A stretch of 64,000 nucleotides of DNA from Streptomyces sp. NBC_01283 (GCF_041435335.1 NZ_CP108430.1:7219001-7283000), one strand, 5' to 3'; shown: positions 26,215 to 34,653, counted from the stretch's first letter. Numbers and translations: made by a program. The notes: a model not told the origin generated them from the letters alone.

Positions 26215-26229
26215 CTTAACTTTCTTAAG
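26215..26229. promoter_or_regulatory. Inverted repeat CTTAA-CTTTC-TTAAG between XRE regulator and ASST-like gene
   Basis: Perfect 5-bp arms CTTAA (26215-26219) and TTAAG (26225-26229) lie 11 bases upstream of the ASST-like start and 41 bases upstream of the regulator. The stretch is AT-rich against the GC-rich background. It is the likely operator for the XRE-cupin protein. Confidence 0.6.
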
Positions 26230-26269
26230 TGACGCCGAAGAGGTTAACCCCACCGATAGGCTGAGGGAC

Positions 26270-26857
26270 ATGGGTACGAGTGAGGAAAATGCTGCGGGCG
26301 CCCCGCAGGTAGGTCCCGGGATCCGCAGGCTCCGCCGGGCCCTCGACCTGACGCTGGCTGACGTGGCGGCGCGGGCCGGGGTCTCGGCGCCGTTCCTCAG
26401 CCAGGTGGAGAACGGCCGCTCCCGGCCCAGCATGGGATCCCTGCAGCGCATCGCCGACGCCCTCGACACCACGGCTGTCCAGCTCCTCGCCTCGGCGGAT
26501 CCGCCGCGTCCGGTGGACGTGGTGCGCGGCGACTCGGCCTCGGTGCGGGAGGGGGACGGCCGGGAGGCGCGCATGCGTCCGCTGGTCCGCGGCCATCAGC
26601 GGCTGCACGCGCTGGAGTTCACCGGGGACCACGACTGGGGCCGCGAGTACCGCCACCGCAACGACGAGATCCTGTACGTGGCCGACGGCTCGGCGGAGGT
26701 GGAGGCGGACGGCTCCGTATACCGCCTGGCCCGCGGCGACACGCTGTACTGCGCGGCGGAACTACCCCACCGCTGGCGCCCGTTGGAGCCGGGCACGAGG
26801 GTCCTGGTGGTGGGGATCGCGGACGGGGTGAGAGTGACGGACGAGGGGGCCCGCTGA
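26270..26857 (+). CDS. XRE family regulator with C-terminal cupin domain
   Basis: The product is 195 residues. Residues ~17-72 form a lambda-repressor-like helix-turn-helix (GIRRLRRALDLTLADVAARAGVSAPFLSQVENGRSRPSMGSLQRIADAL). Residues ~110-185 form a cupin barrel (HRNDEILYVADGSAEVEADG..., GDTLYCAAELPHRW), which in this group senses a small ligand. Typical relatives control adjacent uptake and degradation genes. It is divergent from the ASST-like/NCS2 operon, with the CTTAA palindrome between, so that operon is the expected target. ATG 26270 follows GAGGG. Confidence 0.87.
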   Translation: MGTSEENAAGAPQVGPGIRRLRRALDLTLADVAARAGVSAPFLSQVENGRSRPSMGSLQRIADALDTTAVQLLASADPPRPVDVVRGDSASVREGDGREARMRPLVRGHQRLHALEFTGDHDWGREYRHRNDEILYVADGSAEVEADGSVYRLARGDTLYCAAELPHRWRPLEPGTRVLVVGIADGVRVTDEGAR

Positions 26858-27133
26858 GGCCGGCCGGGGGCCTGGGCGGATGCGGGGCTGGTCCGTCTGG
26901 GGGGGGCGCCGGTATGTCCGTACTCGCTACCTCGGTCTGAGCGCTTGGCTGCTCCGGCGGGGGAGTTGGTTCGTGCCGTGCTCCGTGCGGACATACCGGC
27001 GCGCCCCCTCGCGAGCGCTTCCGACTGCGGGCGCGAGGGGGTCGAGCTTCTTATCGCCTGCTCGCCCACTGAACCACTGCCGGGCAATCGGGTGGGTGGG
27101 AGAGGTTCTTGCGGAGCGGCCCCCGCCGGGGGC
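26858..27133. terminator. Convergent intergenic region with two stem-loops
   Basis: No gene is seen in this 276-base gap between two convergent genes. Arms at 26906-26920 (GCGCCGGTATGTCCG) and 26988-27002 are a perfect 15-bp inverted repeat around a 67-base interior. Next to it, CCCCCTCGCG at 27004-27013 pairs with CGCGAGGGGG at 27032-27041 around an 18-base loop. The second is a plausible terminator. The first is unusually long-range for a terminator and may be an RNA structure. Confidence 0.5.
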
Positions 27134-28204
27134 CTACTCGTACTCCGTGCCGCCCTTGCGGGTCAGGTACGCCCCGCTGATCGCCTTGGCGATGGCCCGC
27201 CCCCCGGTCACGGGGGAGTACCGCTCGGCCGCGGGCCGGATCACGACACCCTCCCGGACATGCAGCTCACGCCCCGACACGGTTTCCCGCCCCGCCGCCG
27301 CCTCCAGGACGAGCCCGGCGTCGTACGGCCCCTCGTACAGGCACGGGACGAGCGGGAGCCGGCCCTTGAGCAGGGCCACGGGGTCGAGCCACCGCACCTC
27401 GCCGTCGATCTCGGCGCTCACGTCGAAGACCGCGTAGCCGAGCGTCTCCCGGCGCCCGTCCGCACCGTACGAAAGGTCCTGCACCCCCGCCCCGTACACC
27501 TCCCCGAAGATGCCGACCCGGCGCGCGCCGAGCCGCTCCGCGAGCGAGGCCGCCACGGCCGCGACCCCGTGACCGTGGACCGCACGCCAGTAGAGATTGC
27601 GCGGATCCTCCTTCAGAGCGAGGGACTTGGCGCCGAATCCCTTGGACGAGACATGCACCCGGCCGCCGTCGTCCGCGACATACGTCAGCAGGCAAGCGGA
27701 ACCGTGCAACTTCTCCGTGAGGACCACCGCCTCGCCGGGCGCGAAGATGCCGGGGTAGCGCTGGATGTTCTCGATGTCCACCCACGGCAGCAGATCGGGC
27801 GCGGACTCGACGTCCCCGTCCATGGTGGGCGGTATCGGCGGCACCCACTTCACGACACCCAGCCGGTCGGCGAAATCCGTGCCCTGAGCCGCGGCCCGCG
27901 CCAGGTCCACCTCGGCGAGCGCCCGGGGCCGGCACACGATGCCCTGTGACAGCTCGCCCCGCAGCCGTACCGCCTTCACCCGGTCCGACTTGCCGCCGGC
28001 GAGCCGCCCGGTGAGCCCCAGCTCGTCGATGAGCTCAGCGGGCAGCACGGACTGCTCGGGGATGTAGAGCGCCGTGTCGCCGGTGCGGTACGCGCCCTTG
28101 GCGACGACGGCGCGGTACAGACCCACCTGGGCCAGTTCGAGGGCGTCGGCGTTGGGATGCTCGTGGATGGTCAGCACTTCGGCGGTGACGCGCAGCGTCG
28201 ACAT
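27134..28204 (-). CDS. RNA ligase, DraRnl (DRB0094) type
   Basis: This 356-residue nucleotidyltransferase resembles Deinococcus RNA ligase DraRnl, which seals 3'-OH/5'-phosphate RNA nicks in duplexes. An N-terminal OB-like domain (VTAEVLTIHEHPNADALELAQVG, residues ~4-90) precedes the catalytic domain. Motif I is EKLHGS with the adenylated Lys at 165. Motif III-like IFGEVYG, motif IV EGVVIRP and motif V AKAISGAYLTRKGG follow in order. ATG 28204 has GAGGAG upstream. The gene lies 136 bases downstream of the BKACE gene on the same strand. A role in RNA repair is inferred from the family. No RNA-cleaving toxin or RtcB-like partner is visible beside it. Confidence 0.9.
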   Translation of the reverse strand: MSTLRVTAEVLTIHEHPNADALELAQVGLYRAVVAKGAYRTGDTALYIPEQSVLPAELIDELGLTGRLAGGKSDRVKAVRLRGELSQGIVCRPRALAEVDLARAAAQGTDFADRLGVVKWVPPIPPTMDGDVESAPDLLPWVDIENIQRYPGIFAPGEAVVLTEKLHGSACLLTYVADDGGRVHVSSKGFGAKSLALKEDPRNLYWRAVHGHGVAAVAASLAERLGARRVGIFGEVYGAGVQDLSYGADGRRETLGYAVFDVSAEIDGEVRWLDPVALLKGRLPLVPCLYEGPYDAGLVLEAAAGRETVSGRELHVREGVVIRPAAERYSPVTGGRAIAKAISGAYLTRKGGTEYE

Positions 28205-28340
28205 GGGTCGGACTCCTCGGTTCTGCGTGGGTTCGACGCCAACTCTGCCGAGGACAAAGGGCTGGAGCGACCGGATATGCGCCTGATAACGTCCCGCTCT
28301 CCGGCCGACGGAGCCCCCATCGCGTTCCGCCGGGACACCT

Positions 28341-29060
28341 CTAATGAGGTGGAGTGCTGAGCATGGAAAGCGCCGTCGACACCAACTGGGCGTTCGACAC
28401 CGCCGGTTCCCCGTCCGGGAGGACCAGCGTGTCCTCGAGGCCGATGCGTGTCGCCAGCCCCAGGCGCCCCGCCAGACGCAGTACGGGCCAGGTGCCGCCC
28501 TCCTCGCCGTGCAGCAGGACGGGGCGGCCGTGCGCCGGGCCGATCGCGGCGAGAAGGGCGCGGGCCGAGTCGCGCGCCGTGGCCGGGTCGGGATCCGTGA
28601 CCTCCGCGAGGACCCGCAGGACGCGCGGGCCGAGCGCCCAGGCCGCGAAGCGTTCCGCGGCCTCCGTGCCGGACCAGATGCCCGCCTCCACGCCCACACC
28701 CCGGTCCAGGAGCGCCTCGGCCACCGCTTCGGCGCCGGGCTCGTGCCAGTTCACCGACGCGTGGTCGGGCAGCACCGTCCACGCGCGGATGTCCGCCACC
28801 CGCCCGCCGGGGTCCGGGTCGGCCCAGGCGCCGGTGGTCACTCCGACCGGGACGGAGGCCACCGAGCGGACCGCTTCCAGCGTGGCCGCAACCGCACGTG
28901 GCGCCAACGTGTCTTGCCCACAAGGGGACTTGGGGTGTACATGGACATCCCGAGCACCGGCCGCGACGGCGTGGGCCACGGACTCGGCCATCGCCCCGGG
29001 CGACAACGGGATCGACGCACCATCGCCCGCACCGCGGGCGCCGTTCACACATACCTGCAT
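28341..29060 (-). CDS. BKACE family (3-keto-5-aminohexanoate cleavage enzyme-like), short form
   Basis: The protein has 239 residues, compared with about 270-310 for many DUF849/BKACE enzymes. These TIM barrels use zinc to convert a beta-keto acid plus acetyl-CoA into acetoacetate and another acyl-CoA. The metal site His40 and His42 are visible in DVHVHPKSPCGQD after the N-terminal CVNGARG strand. Later barrel strands include PVGVTTGAW, ASVNWHEPGAEAVAE and RIGLEDTLVLPDGEPA. ATG 29060 has no strong ribosome site; two GTG codons precede it in frame. The short length may be normal for actinobacterial forms. The substrate is unknown. Confidence 0.8.
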   Translation of the reverse strand: MQVCVNGARGAGDGASIPLSPGAMAESVAHAVAAGARDVHVHPKSPCGQDTLAPRAVAATLEAVRSVASVPVGVTTGAWADPDPGGRVADIRAWTVLPDHASVNWHEPGAEAVAEALLDRGVGVEAGIWSGTEAAERFAAWALGPRVLRVLAEVTDPDPATARDSARALLAAIGPAHGRPVLLHGEEGGTWPVLRLAGRLGLATRIGLEDTLVLPDGEPAVSNAQLVSTALSMLSTPPH

Positions 29061-29114
29061 CACCACAGGACAGCACAGACGACGGGACACGGACGAGACA
29101 CAGGGGGAGGGCCG

Positions 29115-29633
29115 ATGGGAATCGCCATCTGCTCGTTGAAATGGTCCGCCGCACGCACGGGGCCGCAGAAGATCAGGTACGACAGCGACGGCTACCACCT
29201 CGTGCGTTTTCCGTACGCGGACGCCGAGGAGTCGTACGACCCGTGGCACATGCACGACCCCTCCAAGGGGCACACGAGCCCGTCCGCCTTCCCGGACGCC
29301 CGGTCGGGTCTCATCTGGCCGAGCCACGACGGCTGGGCCACCCTGTCGGCGATGATCTTCTGGGAGCCCGACGACCGGCCCACCGAGCACCGGGCGCGCT
29401 ACGTGCGCGATCCGCTCGGCCTCTCCACCGGGTACGACTCGACGGCCAGCACCGACTGGGTTCCCACCAGGGGCGGGCAGTACCGGACGCACGTGTGGCA
29501 GATGTTCGTACACCCGCAGACCCCGGTCGGCCTGAAGATATCGGCGCGCGGCCCCGGCGACGTGAAGGTCGCCGCGCCGCTCATGTTCGCCGAGTTCAAG
29601 CTGGCCATTCAGTGGGACGTGGCGACGCCCTAG
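29115..29633 (+). CDS. Unknown protein, Trp/Tyr-rich (172 aa)
   Basis: ATG 29115 follows GGGGAGG with 4 nt spacing, a strong ribosome site. The 172-residue product has no signal peptide or membrane helix. It is rich in aromatic residues and contains SYDPWHMHDPSKGH, GLIWPSHDGWATLSAMIFWEPDD and RTHVWQMFVHPQTPVG. The regular aromatic spacing suggests a beta-rich soluble fold. I do not recognise the family. It is divergent from the BKACE/RNA ligase operon and convergent with the zinc-ribbon protein gene (33 bases between ends). Confidence 0.7.
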   Translation: MGIAICSLKWSAARTGPQKIRYDSDGYHLVRFPYADAEESYDPWHMHDPSKGHTSPSAFPDARSGLIWPSHDGWATLSAMIFWEPDDRPTEHRARYVRDPLGLSTGYDSTASTDWVPTRGGQYRTHVWQMFVHPQTPVGLKISARGPGDVKVAAPLMFAEFKLAIQWDVATP

Positions 29634-29666
29634 CCGGCGTACACCCGCAGCCTGACCGGCCGGGCC

Positions 29667-30275
29667 TCATGCCGAGACCAGTGGCCGTGTCCGCCGTGCC
29701 CGCGCCCGTGCCATCGCGTCGGGCGTGAGCACCGGGGCCGGCACGACGATTCCGCAGCCCGTGCAGACGGCCCCCGACGAGGGGTCGTGGGCCAGGCCGT
29801 GGGTCCAGACGAGGTCGGACCGGTCGCACACCGGGCAGACCGCGCCCGGCTCCCGCTCAAGTGCCGCGATCAGCCGGCGCAGTACCTCGGCGAGTGGCCC
29901 CGAGGGGTGGACGCCGGGATCGTCGCACCAGGCGACCCCGAACCCTCCCCAGGTGCACCGGTGCCAGTCGTCCACGCTGCCGGGCCGCCGCAGCCCGTCG
30001 TGCTTCTCCTTGCGGCGGCGCTCCGCGAAGCCCTCCTCGTAGGCGAGCCAGACCGCTCGCGCCGCTTCCAGCTCGTCGAGCGCGGCCACCAGCCGCGCCG
30101 GGTCGGGAGAGCGGTCCTCGGGCCCGAAGCCCGCCCGGGAGCACAGATGATCCCAGGTCGCCCGGTGTCCATAAGGGGCGAACCTCTCCAGGCACTTGCG
30201 CAGTGAGTACCGCCGCAGTGCCAAATCGCTCAACGGATCACGCACCTGTCTCGCGAGACTCCGGAATCCGGCCAT
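29667..30275 (-). CDS. Unknown protein with C-terminal zinc-ribbon-like CxxC pairs (202 aa)
   Basis: This 202-residue soluble protein has a helical, Arg-rich N-terminal region (SLARQVRDPLSDLALRRYSLRKCLERFAPYGHRATWDHL) followed by a Trp-rich middle (DDWHRCTWGGFGVAWCDDPGVHP). Near the C-terminus two cysteine pairs, CPVCDRSD and CTGCGIV, are about 25 residues apart and probably bind zinc. I do not recognise a family. ATG 30275 has GGAGGT 10 nt upstream. It is divergent from the penicillin-acylase gene, across a 249-base region with an 8-bp palindrome. Confidence 0.65.
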   Translation of the reverse strand: MAGFRSLARQVRDPLSDLALRRYSLRKCLERFAPYGHRATWDHLCSRAGFGPEDRSPDPARLVAALDELEAARAVWLAYEEGFAERRRKEKHDGLRRPGSVDDWHRCTWGGFGVAWCDDPGVHPSGPLAEVLRRLIAALEREPGAVCPVCDRSDLVWTHGLAHDPSSGAVCTGCGIVVPAPVLTPDAMARARARRTRPLVSA

Positions 30276-30336
30276 CGCCCTGCACCTCCGTCGCACGTTC
30301 TCGGACGTTGCCGAGTAGACGTATCGACACGCGATT

Positions 30337-30384
30337 CGGCTCCCTTGTGGCCCATCCGATTTCGGATGGATGCCATCAGAGCCG
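30337..30384. promoter_or_regulatory. Nested palindromes between zinc-ribbon protein and penicillin acylase genes
   Basis: CCATCCGA-TT-TCGGATGG (30352-30369) is a perfect 8-bp inverted repeat. It is enclosed by CGGCTC (30337-30342) and GAGCCG (30379-30384). The remainder of the 249-base gap holds no gene. It is a likely operator for one of the divergent units; no regulator gene is adjacent. Confidence 0.55.
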
Positions 30385-30524
30385 AGATGAAGGGCTTTGA
30401 GCAGTGACGATGTGGTGATTCTGGAAAAGCGACGCATGTTCATCTTCCGGGTTCGGCAACCCGCCAGTAACCTCCGCCCCAACTCCACCCCACAGGAGCA
30501 CAAGCGGAGCCCAGAGGAGCACCC

Positions 30525-33347
30525 ATGCGACAGCGCACCGTCCGGCTCAGAACCCTCACCGCCACAGCGGCCCTCGCCCTCGCCGCGTCCGTCCTCGCGC
30601 CCCAGCCGGGGGCGGCGGCCGACGAGCCGCCACCGGCCGCCGACTACTGCGAGGGGCAGTGCGCGGACGTCCTGCCGCCCGGCGCGAACGGCAACGCCAC
30701 GCTCGCCGAGATCCTCGCCCACCGGCTCCTCGGCACCCAGCCCGCCCACGCCGATGACCAGTTGGGCCCCTACGACGCGCTCTCCTCCGGCTATCCGTCC
30801 CTCACCGACGACAAGCTGACGGAGTTCTTCAACGACGCGTCCTTCGGTGTCCCCGACGGCCAGGCCGCCTCCGTCACCAGGCCGCGCGACGACGTGACGA
30901 TCACCCGGGACAAGAAGTACGGCATCCCGCACATCAAGGGCTCCACGCGCTACGGCACCGAGTTCGGCGCGGGCTTCGCGGCCGGGCAGGACCGGCTCTG
31001 GCTCATCGACCTGTTCCGGCACATCGGCCGCGGCCAGCTGACCTCCTTCGCGGGCGGCGCCCTCGCCAACCAGGGCCTGGAGCAGGAGTTCTGGCCGCAG
31101 GCCCCGTACGAGGAGAAGGACCTGGAGAAGCAGGTCGAGTACATCAGGACGACCCAGGGCGAGCGCGGCAAGCAGGCCATGGAGGACGCGCAGGCCTACA
31201 TAGACGGACTGAACGCCTACCGCGTGAAGTCCAAGAACGGCCGCTACTTCCCCGGTGAGTACGTCCTGACCGGCAAGATCGACGCGATCACCAACATCGG
31301 GGAGATCGAGCCCTTCAAGGTCACCGACATGATCGCGCTCGCGTCCGTCGTCGGCGGCCTCTTCGGCAACGGCGGCGGCGGAGAGGTCGACTCGGCCCTC
31401 TCCCTCCTCAAGTCCCAGGAGAGGTACGGCGTCGAGAAGGGCACGAAGGTGTGGGAGTCCTTCCGCGCCCGCAACGACCCCGAGGCCGTCCAGACCATCC
31501 ACGACGGCACGAGCTTCCCGTACGCGGGCAAGCCGGAGAACGCGCGCGGCACCGCGCTGCCCGACGCCGGTTCCGTCGAGCGCGAACAGCTCGTCTACGA
31601 CCGGGAGGGCGGCGCCAAGTCCACCTCCAAGGCCCTCAGGGACCCGGTGAAGGCGCCCAAGAAGCTGAAACCGCTCCAAGGGATGTACGACGACGGGGTG
31701 CTGCCCGGCGGCCTGTTCAAGAAGGACGGGCAGAAGAAGGGGATGTCGAACGCCCTCGTCGTCTCCGGGAAGCACACCGCGAGCGGAAACCCGGTCGCCG
31801 TCTTCGGCCCGCAGACCGGCTACTTCGCCCCCCAGCTCCTCATGCAGCAGGAGCTCCAGGGCCCCGGCATCAGCGCGCGGGGCGTCTCCTTCGCGGGCGT
31901 CGGCATGTACGTCCAGCTGGGGCGCGGCCAGGACTACGCCTGGTCGGCCACGTCCGCCGGGCAGGACATCACGGACACGTACGCCGTCGAGCTCTGCGAA
32001 CCGGGCGGCGGCGCCCCCACCAAGCAGTCCACCCACTATCTCCACCACGACACGTGTACCCCCATGGAGAAGCTGGAGCGCAAGAACGCCTGGAAGCCGA
32101 CCCTCGCCGACTCCACGGCCGCGGGCTCCTACCGCATGCAGGTGTTCCGCACGAAGTACGGCGTCGTGACGCACCGCGCGAGCGTCGAGGGCAAGCCCGT
32201 CGCCTATGTCTCGCTGCGGTCCACCTACCGCCACGAGGCCGACTCGATCATCGGCTTCCAGATGCTGAACGACCCGTCGTACGTCAAGGACGCGTCGACC
32301 TTCAAGAAGGCCGCCGAGCACATCAGCTACGCCTTCAACTGGTTCTACGCCGACTCGCGCGACACCGCGTACTACAACAGCGGCGCCAACCCCGAGCGCG
32401 CCAAGGACATCGACCCCGCCCTGCCCGTCAAGGCCCAACAGGCCAATGAATGGCGGGACTTCGATCCGGAGAACAACACCTCGGCGCAGACCCCGCCGGC
32501 CGAGCACCCGCAGTCCGTCAACCAGGACTACTACATCTCCTGGAACAACAAGCAGGCCAAGGACTTCAGCGCGGCGGGCTTCGGCCTGAGCGCCGTGCAC
32601 CGCGGCGACCTGCTCGACGGGCGGGTGAAGAAGCTCACCGAGAAGGGCGGCGTCACACGGGCCGCGCTGACCCGGGCCATGTCCGAGGCGGCGGTCACCG
32701 ACCTGCGCGGTGAGCAGGTGCTGCCCGAACTGCTCAAGGTGGTGCGCAGCAAGCCCGTCACGGATCCCCAGCAGGCCAAGGCCGTCCAGCAGCTGGAGGC
32801 GTGGCAGAAGGCCGGGGCCCAGCGCAATCAGACGGCGGCGGGCTCCAAGACGTACGCCCACCCCGACGCCGTACGCATCATGGACGCCTGGTGGCCCCTC
32901 CTGGTCGAGGCCGAGTTCAAGCCGGGCCTGGGCAAGGACCTGTACGAGGCGCTGACGGCGCAGCTCGGCACCGACGAGTCACCCTCCGCCGGGCACGGCC
33001 CGACCGGCGCGCACGCCGGATCGGCCTTCCAGTACGGCTGGTGGGGCTTCGCGGACAAGGATCTGCGGGCGGTCCTCGGGGAGCCCGTGGAGGGCAAGCT
33101 CGGGGACGCGTACTGCGGCGGGGGCAAGCTCGACGCCTGTCGTGACGCGCTCCTGACCACCCTCACGCAGGCCGCCGCCAAGCCCGCCACCGAGGTGTAT
33201 CCCGGCGACGACAGTTGCAAGGCCGGTGAGCAGTGGTGCGCGGACTCGATCATCCACCGGGCGCTCGGCGGCATCACGCACGGGCCGATCCAGTGGCAGA
33301 ACCGGCCCACGTACCAGCAGGTCGTCGAGTTCCCCGAGCACCGCTAG
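30525..33347 (+). CDS. Penicillin acylase family (Ntn) hydrolase, secreted
   Basis: This 940-residue precursor carries a Sec-type signal peptide at residues 1-32 (RTLTATAALALAASVLAPQPGAAA). The alpha-subunit region contains VTITRDKKYGIPHIKG and GFAAGQDRLWLIDLFRHIGRGQL. The autocatalytic N-terminal nucleophile of the beta subunit is Ser408 in KKGMSNALVVSGKHTASG, preceded by Gly, followed by a beta domain with NPERAKDIDP and the late Asn/His region. The family hydrolyses amide bonds of beta-lactams, acyl-homoserine lactones or lipopeptides. Cyclic lipopeptide acylases of Streptomyces are of similar kind. The exact substrate is unknown. The gene is monocistronic and converges on an alpha/beta hydrolase gene. 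Confidence 0.9.
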   Translation: MRQRTVRLRTLTATAALALAASVLAPQPGAAADEPPPAADYCEGQCADVLPPGANGNATLAEILAHRLLGTQPAHADDQLGPYDALSSGYPSLTDDKLTEFFNDASFGVPDGQAASVTRPRDDVTITRDKKYGIPHIKGSTRYGTEFGAGFAAGQDRLWLIDLFRHIGRGQLTSFAGGALANQGLEQEFWPQAPYEEKDLEKQVEYIRTTQGERGKQAMEDAQAYIDGLNAYRVKSKNGRYFPGEYVLTGKIDAITNIGEIEPFKVTDMIALASVVGGLFGNGGGGEVDSALSLLKSQERYGVEKGTKVWESFRARNDPEAVQTIHDGTSFPYAGKPENARGTALPDAGSVEREQLVYDREGGAKSTSKALRDPVKAPKKLKPLQGMYDDGVLPGGLFKKDGQKKGMSNALVVSGKHTASGNPVAVFGPQTGYFAPQLLMQQELQGPGISARGVSFAGVGMYVQLGRGQDYAWSATSAGQDITDTYAVELCEPGGGAPTKQSTHYLHHDTCTPMEKLERKNAWKPTLADSTAAGSYRMQVFRTKYGVVTHRASVEGKPVAYVSLRSTYRHEADSIIGFQMLNDPSYVKDASTFKKAAEHISYAFNWFYADSRDTAYYNSGANPERAKDIDPALPVKAQQANEWRDFDPENNTSAQTPPAEHPQSVNQDYYISWNNKQAKDFSAAGFGLSAVHRGDLLDGRVKKLTEKGGVTRAALTRAMSEAAVTDLRGEQVLPELLKVVRSKPVTDPQQAKAVQQLEAWQKAGAQRNQTAAGSKTYAHPDAVRIMDAWWPLLVEAEFKPGLGKDLYEALTAQLGTDESPSAGHGPTGAHAGSAFQYGWWGFADKDLRAVLGEPVEGKLGDAYCGGGKLDACRDALLTTLTQAAAKPATEVYPGDDSCKAGEQWCADSIIHRALGGITHGPIQWQNRPTYQQVVEFPEHR

Positions 33348-33372
33348 ACAAGCACTTCCAGACGCAAGGGAG

Positions 33373-34653
33373 TCACGCCAGAGCGATCCGCCCCGCGGCG
33401 AACACGACACGCGCCAGTTCCTCGTGGCAGATGTCGCTGTGTGCGCCGCAGGGCGGTCCGCCGCGCCGCACCACTGCGGACGCGTCCACGCTCACGCACC
33501 CCTTGGCGGGGATCGCCCGGCCCAGCTTGACCCGCTTGGCGCCGTCCACCGCCCGGATGCCGTCGTACCCGATGGCGCCCCAGCGTTCCCAGAGGCCGAG
33601 GAACGTCGAGGAGTCCCCGGCGATCTTCGAGGCCAGTGGGTAGATCTTGCCCAGGGCGTCGTCATGGCGGGAGTAGCAGGACACCAGCGGCCCGTCGATC
33701 CGCCGCTGCGTGCCGTTGAGCGCGCCGCTGCGCGAGGGCGCGTGCGGCAGGCGCCTGGAGAACGCGTAGTGCGAGAAGGCCCCTTGGAGCAGCGTCGTGG
33801 ACTTCACGCTGCGCACCGACGCGGGCATCCCGTGCAGGGCGTACGCCACGAGCCGCGCGCCGAAGCTGTGCCCGACGAGATGCACCCGTACGTCCGGTGC
33901 CTCACGGGCGAGCAGTCCGATCGCGGGGCCGAGGCCCAGCTGGCCCACGGAGCCCGCCCGGCGTTTCATGGCGTAGTAGCTGGCCTGGCGCAGGAGTTCG
34001 TGCGCCCCGTTCCACAGCCGTTTGCGCAGGCCGCCGAAGAGCTCCTGCTGGCCGGTCTCCTCCATCGCCGCGGCGAACACCTGGCACACCTCGACCGCGT
34101 CGTCGGTCAGCATGGCGGGCTCGCCCGCCCAGGTGTCGTTGGCGAATCGCCGGGCGGCGCTGTTCTCGTGCACGGCGACCAGGTCGCGCACGAGACGTCC
34201 GTACTCGTAGAGGCGCGACGGCACCGGGGAGCGCTCCGCGAGCAGCGCGCCGATCCGCTCAAGTTCGTTCTCGTGGTCGGGGAACGTGCGGGCGAGGAGG
34301 AGCCGGGTCGGCTCGTCCAGGAGGGGCCCCGCGCCCGGTGCCGGGCCCGGCCCGGTGGCGGTGAGCGAGGGGTCGTAGTCCGGGATCGGCTCGTCGGGGA
34401 AGCGGATGGCGGGCCAGAGCACGCCCACGTATCCCAGGCGTACGCGCGGGCCCGCGAGGTCCTGGCACGGTGCGAAGAACCGTCGGTAGAGGTCGGTCGC
34501 CATGTCTTGGTCGTTGTTCCAGCCGTGCGCGAGGACGAGGAGATCGGTGACGTGCTCGTCGGCCACCTCACGCAGGAGACGGTCGCGTTGCGTGGTGTCG
34601 ACATCCCCGTCGGCGTCGAAGGTCAGTTCCCAGTAGGGCTCCACGCGGACCAT
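33373..34653 (-). CDS. Alpha/beta hydrolase-like protein of unknown substrate
   Basis: This 426-residue protein has an alpha/beta-hydrolase look: LLVLAHGWNND near residue 35 forms the oxyanion strand-turn, and VHLVGHSFGARLVAYALHG near residue 260 is a nucleophile elbow (GHSFG) with the catalytic Ser. A later SRHDDALGKIYPLAS may hold the acid residue. There is no signal peptide. It lacks a close match to known lipases that I can name. The gene is convergent with the penicillin acylase and lies downstream of an MHS transporter gene, on the same strand but probably a separate unit. Confidence 0.7.
   Translation of the reverse strand: MVRVEPYWELTFDADGDVDTTQRDRLLREVADEHVTDLLVLAHGWNNDQDMATDLYRRFFAPCQDLAGPRVRLGYVGVLWPAIRFPDEPIPDYDPSLTATGPGPAPGAGPLLDEPTRLLLARTFPDHENELERIGALLAERSPVPSRLYEYGRLVRDLVAVHENSAARRFANDTWAGEPAMLTDDAVEVCQVFAAAMEETGQQELFGGLRKRLWNGAHELLRQASYYAMKRRAGSVGQLGLGPAIGLLAREAPDVRVHLVGHSFGARLVAYALHGMPASVRSVKSTTLLQGAFSHYAFSRRLPHAPSRSGALNGTQRRIDGPLVSCYSRHDDALGKIYPLASKIAGDSSTFLGLWERWGAIGYDGIRAVDGAKRVKLGRAIPAKGCVSVDASAVVRRGGPPCGAHSDICHEELARVVFAAGRIALA

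Noticed and set aside
29667..32861. A minus-strand frame of over 1000 codons covering the penicillin-acylase gene
   Set aside because: Only its last ~200 codons (the zinc-ribbon protein) look like a real gene. The rest is antisense to the acylase, whose signal peptide and nucleophile motif are clear.
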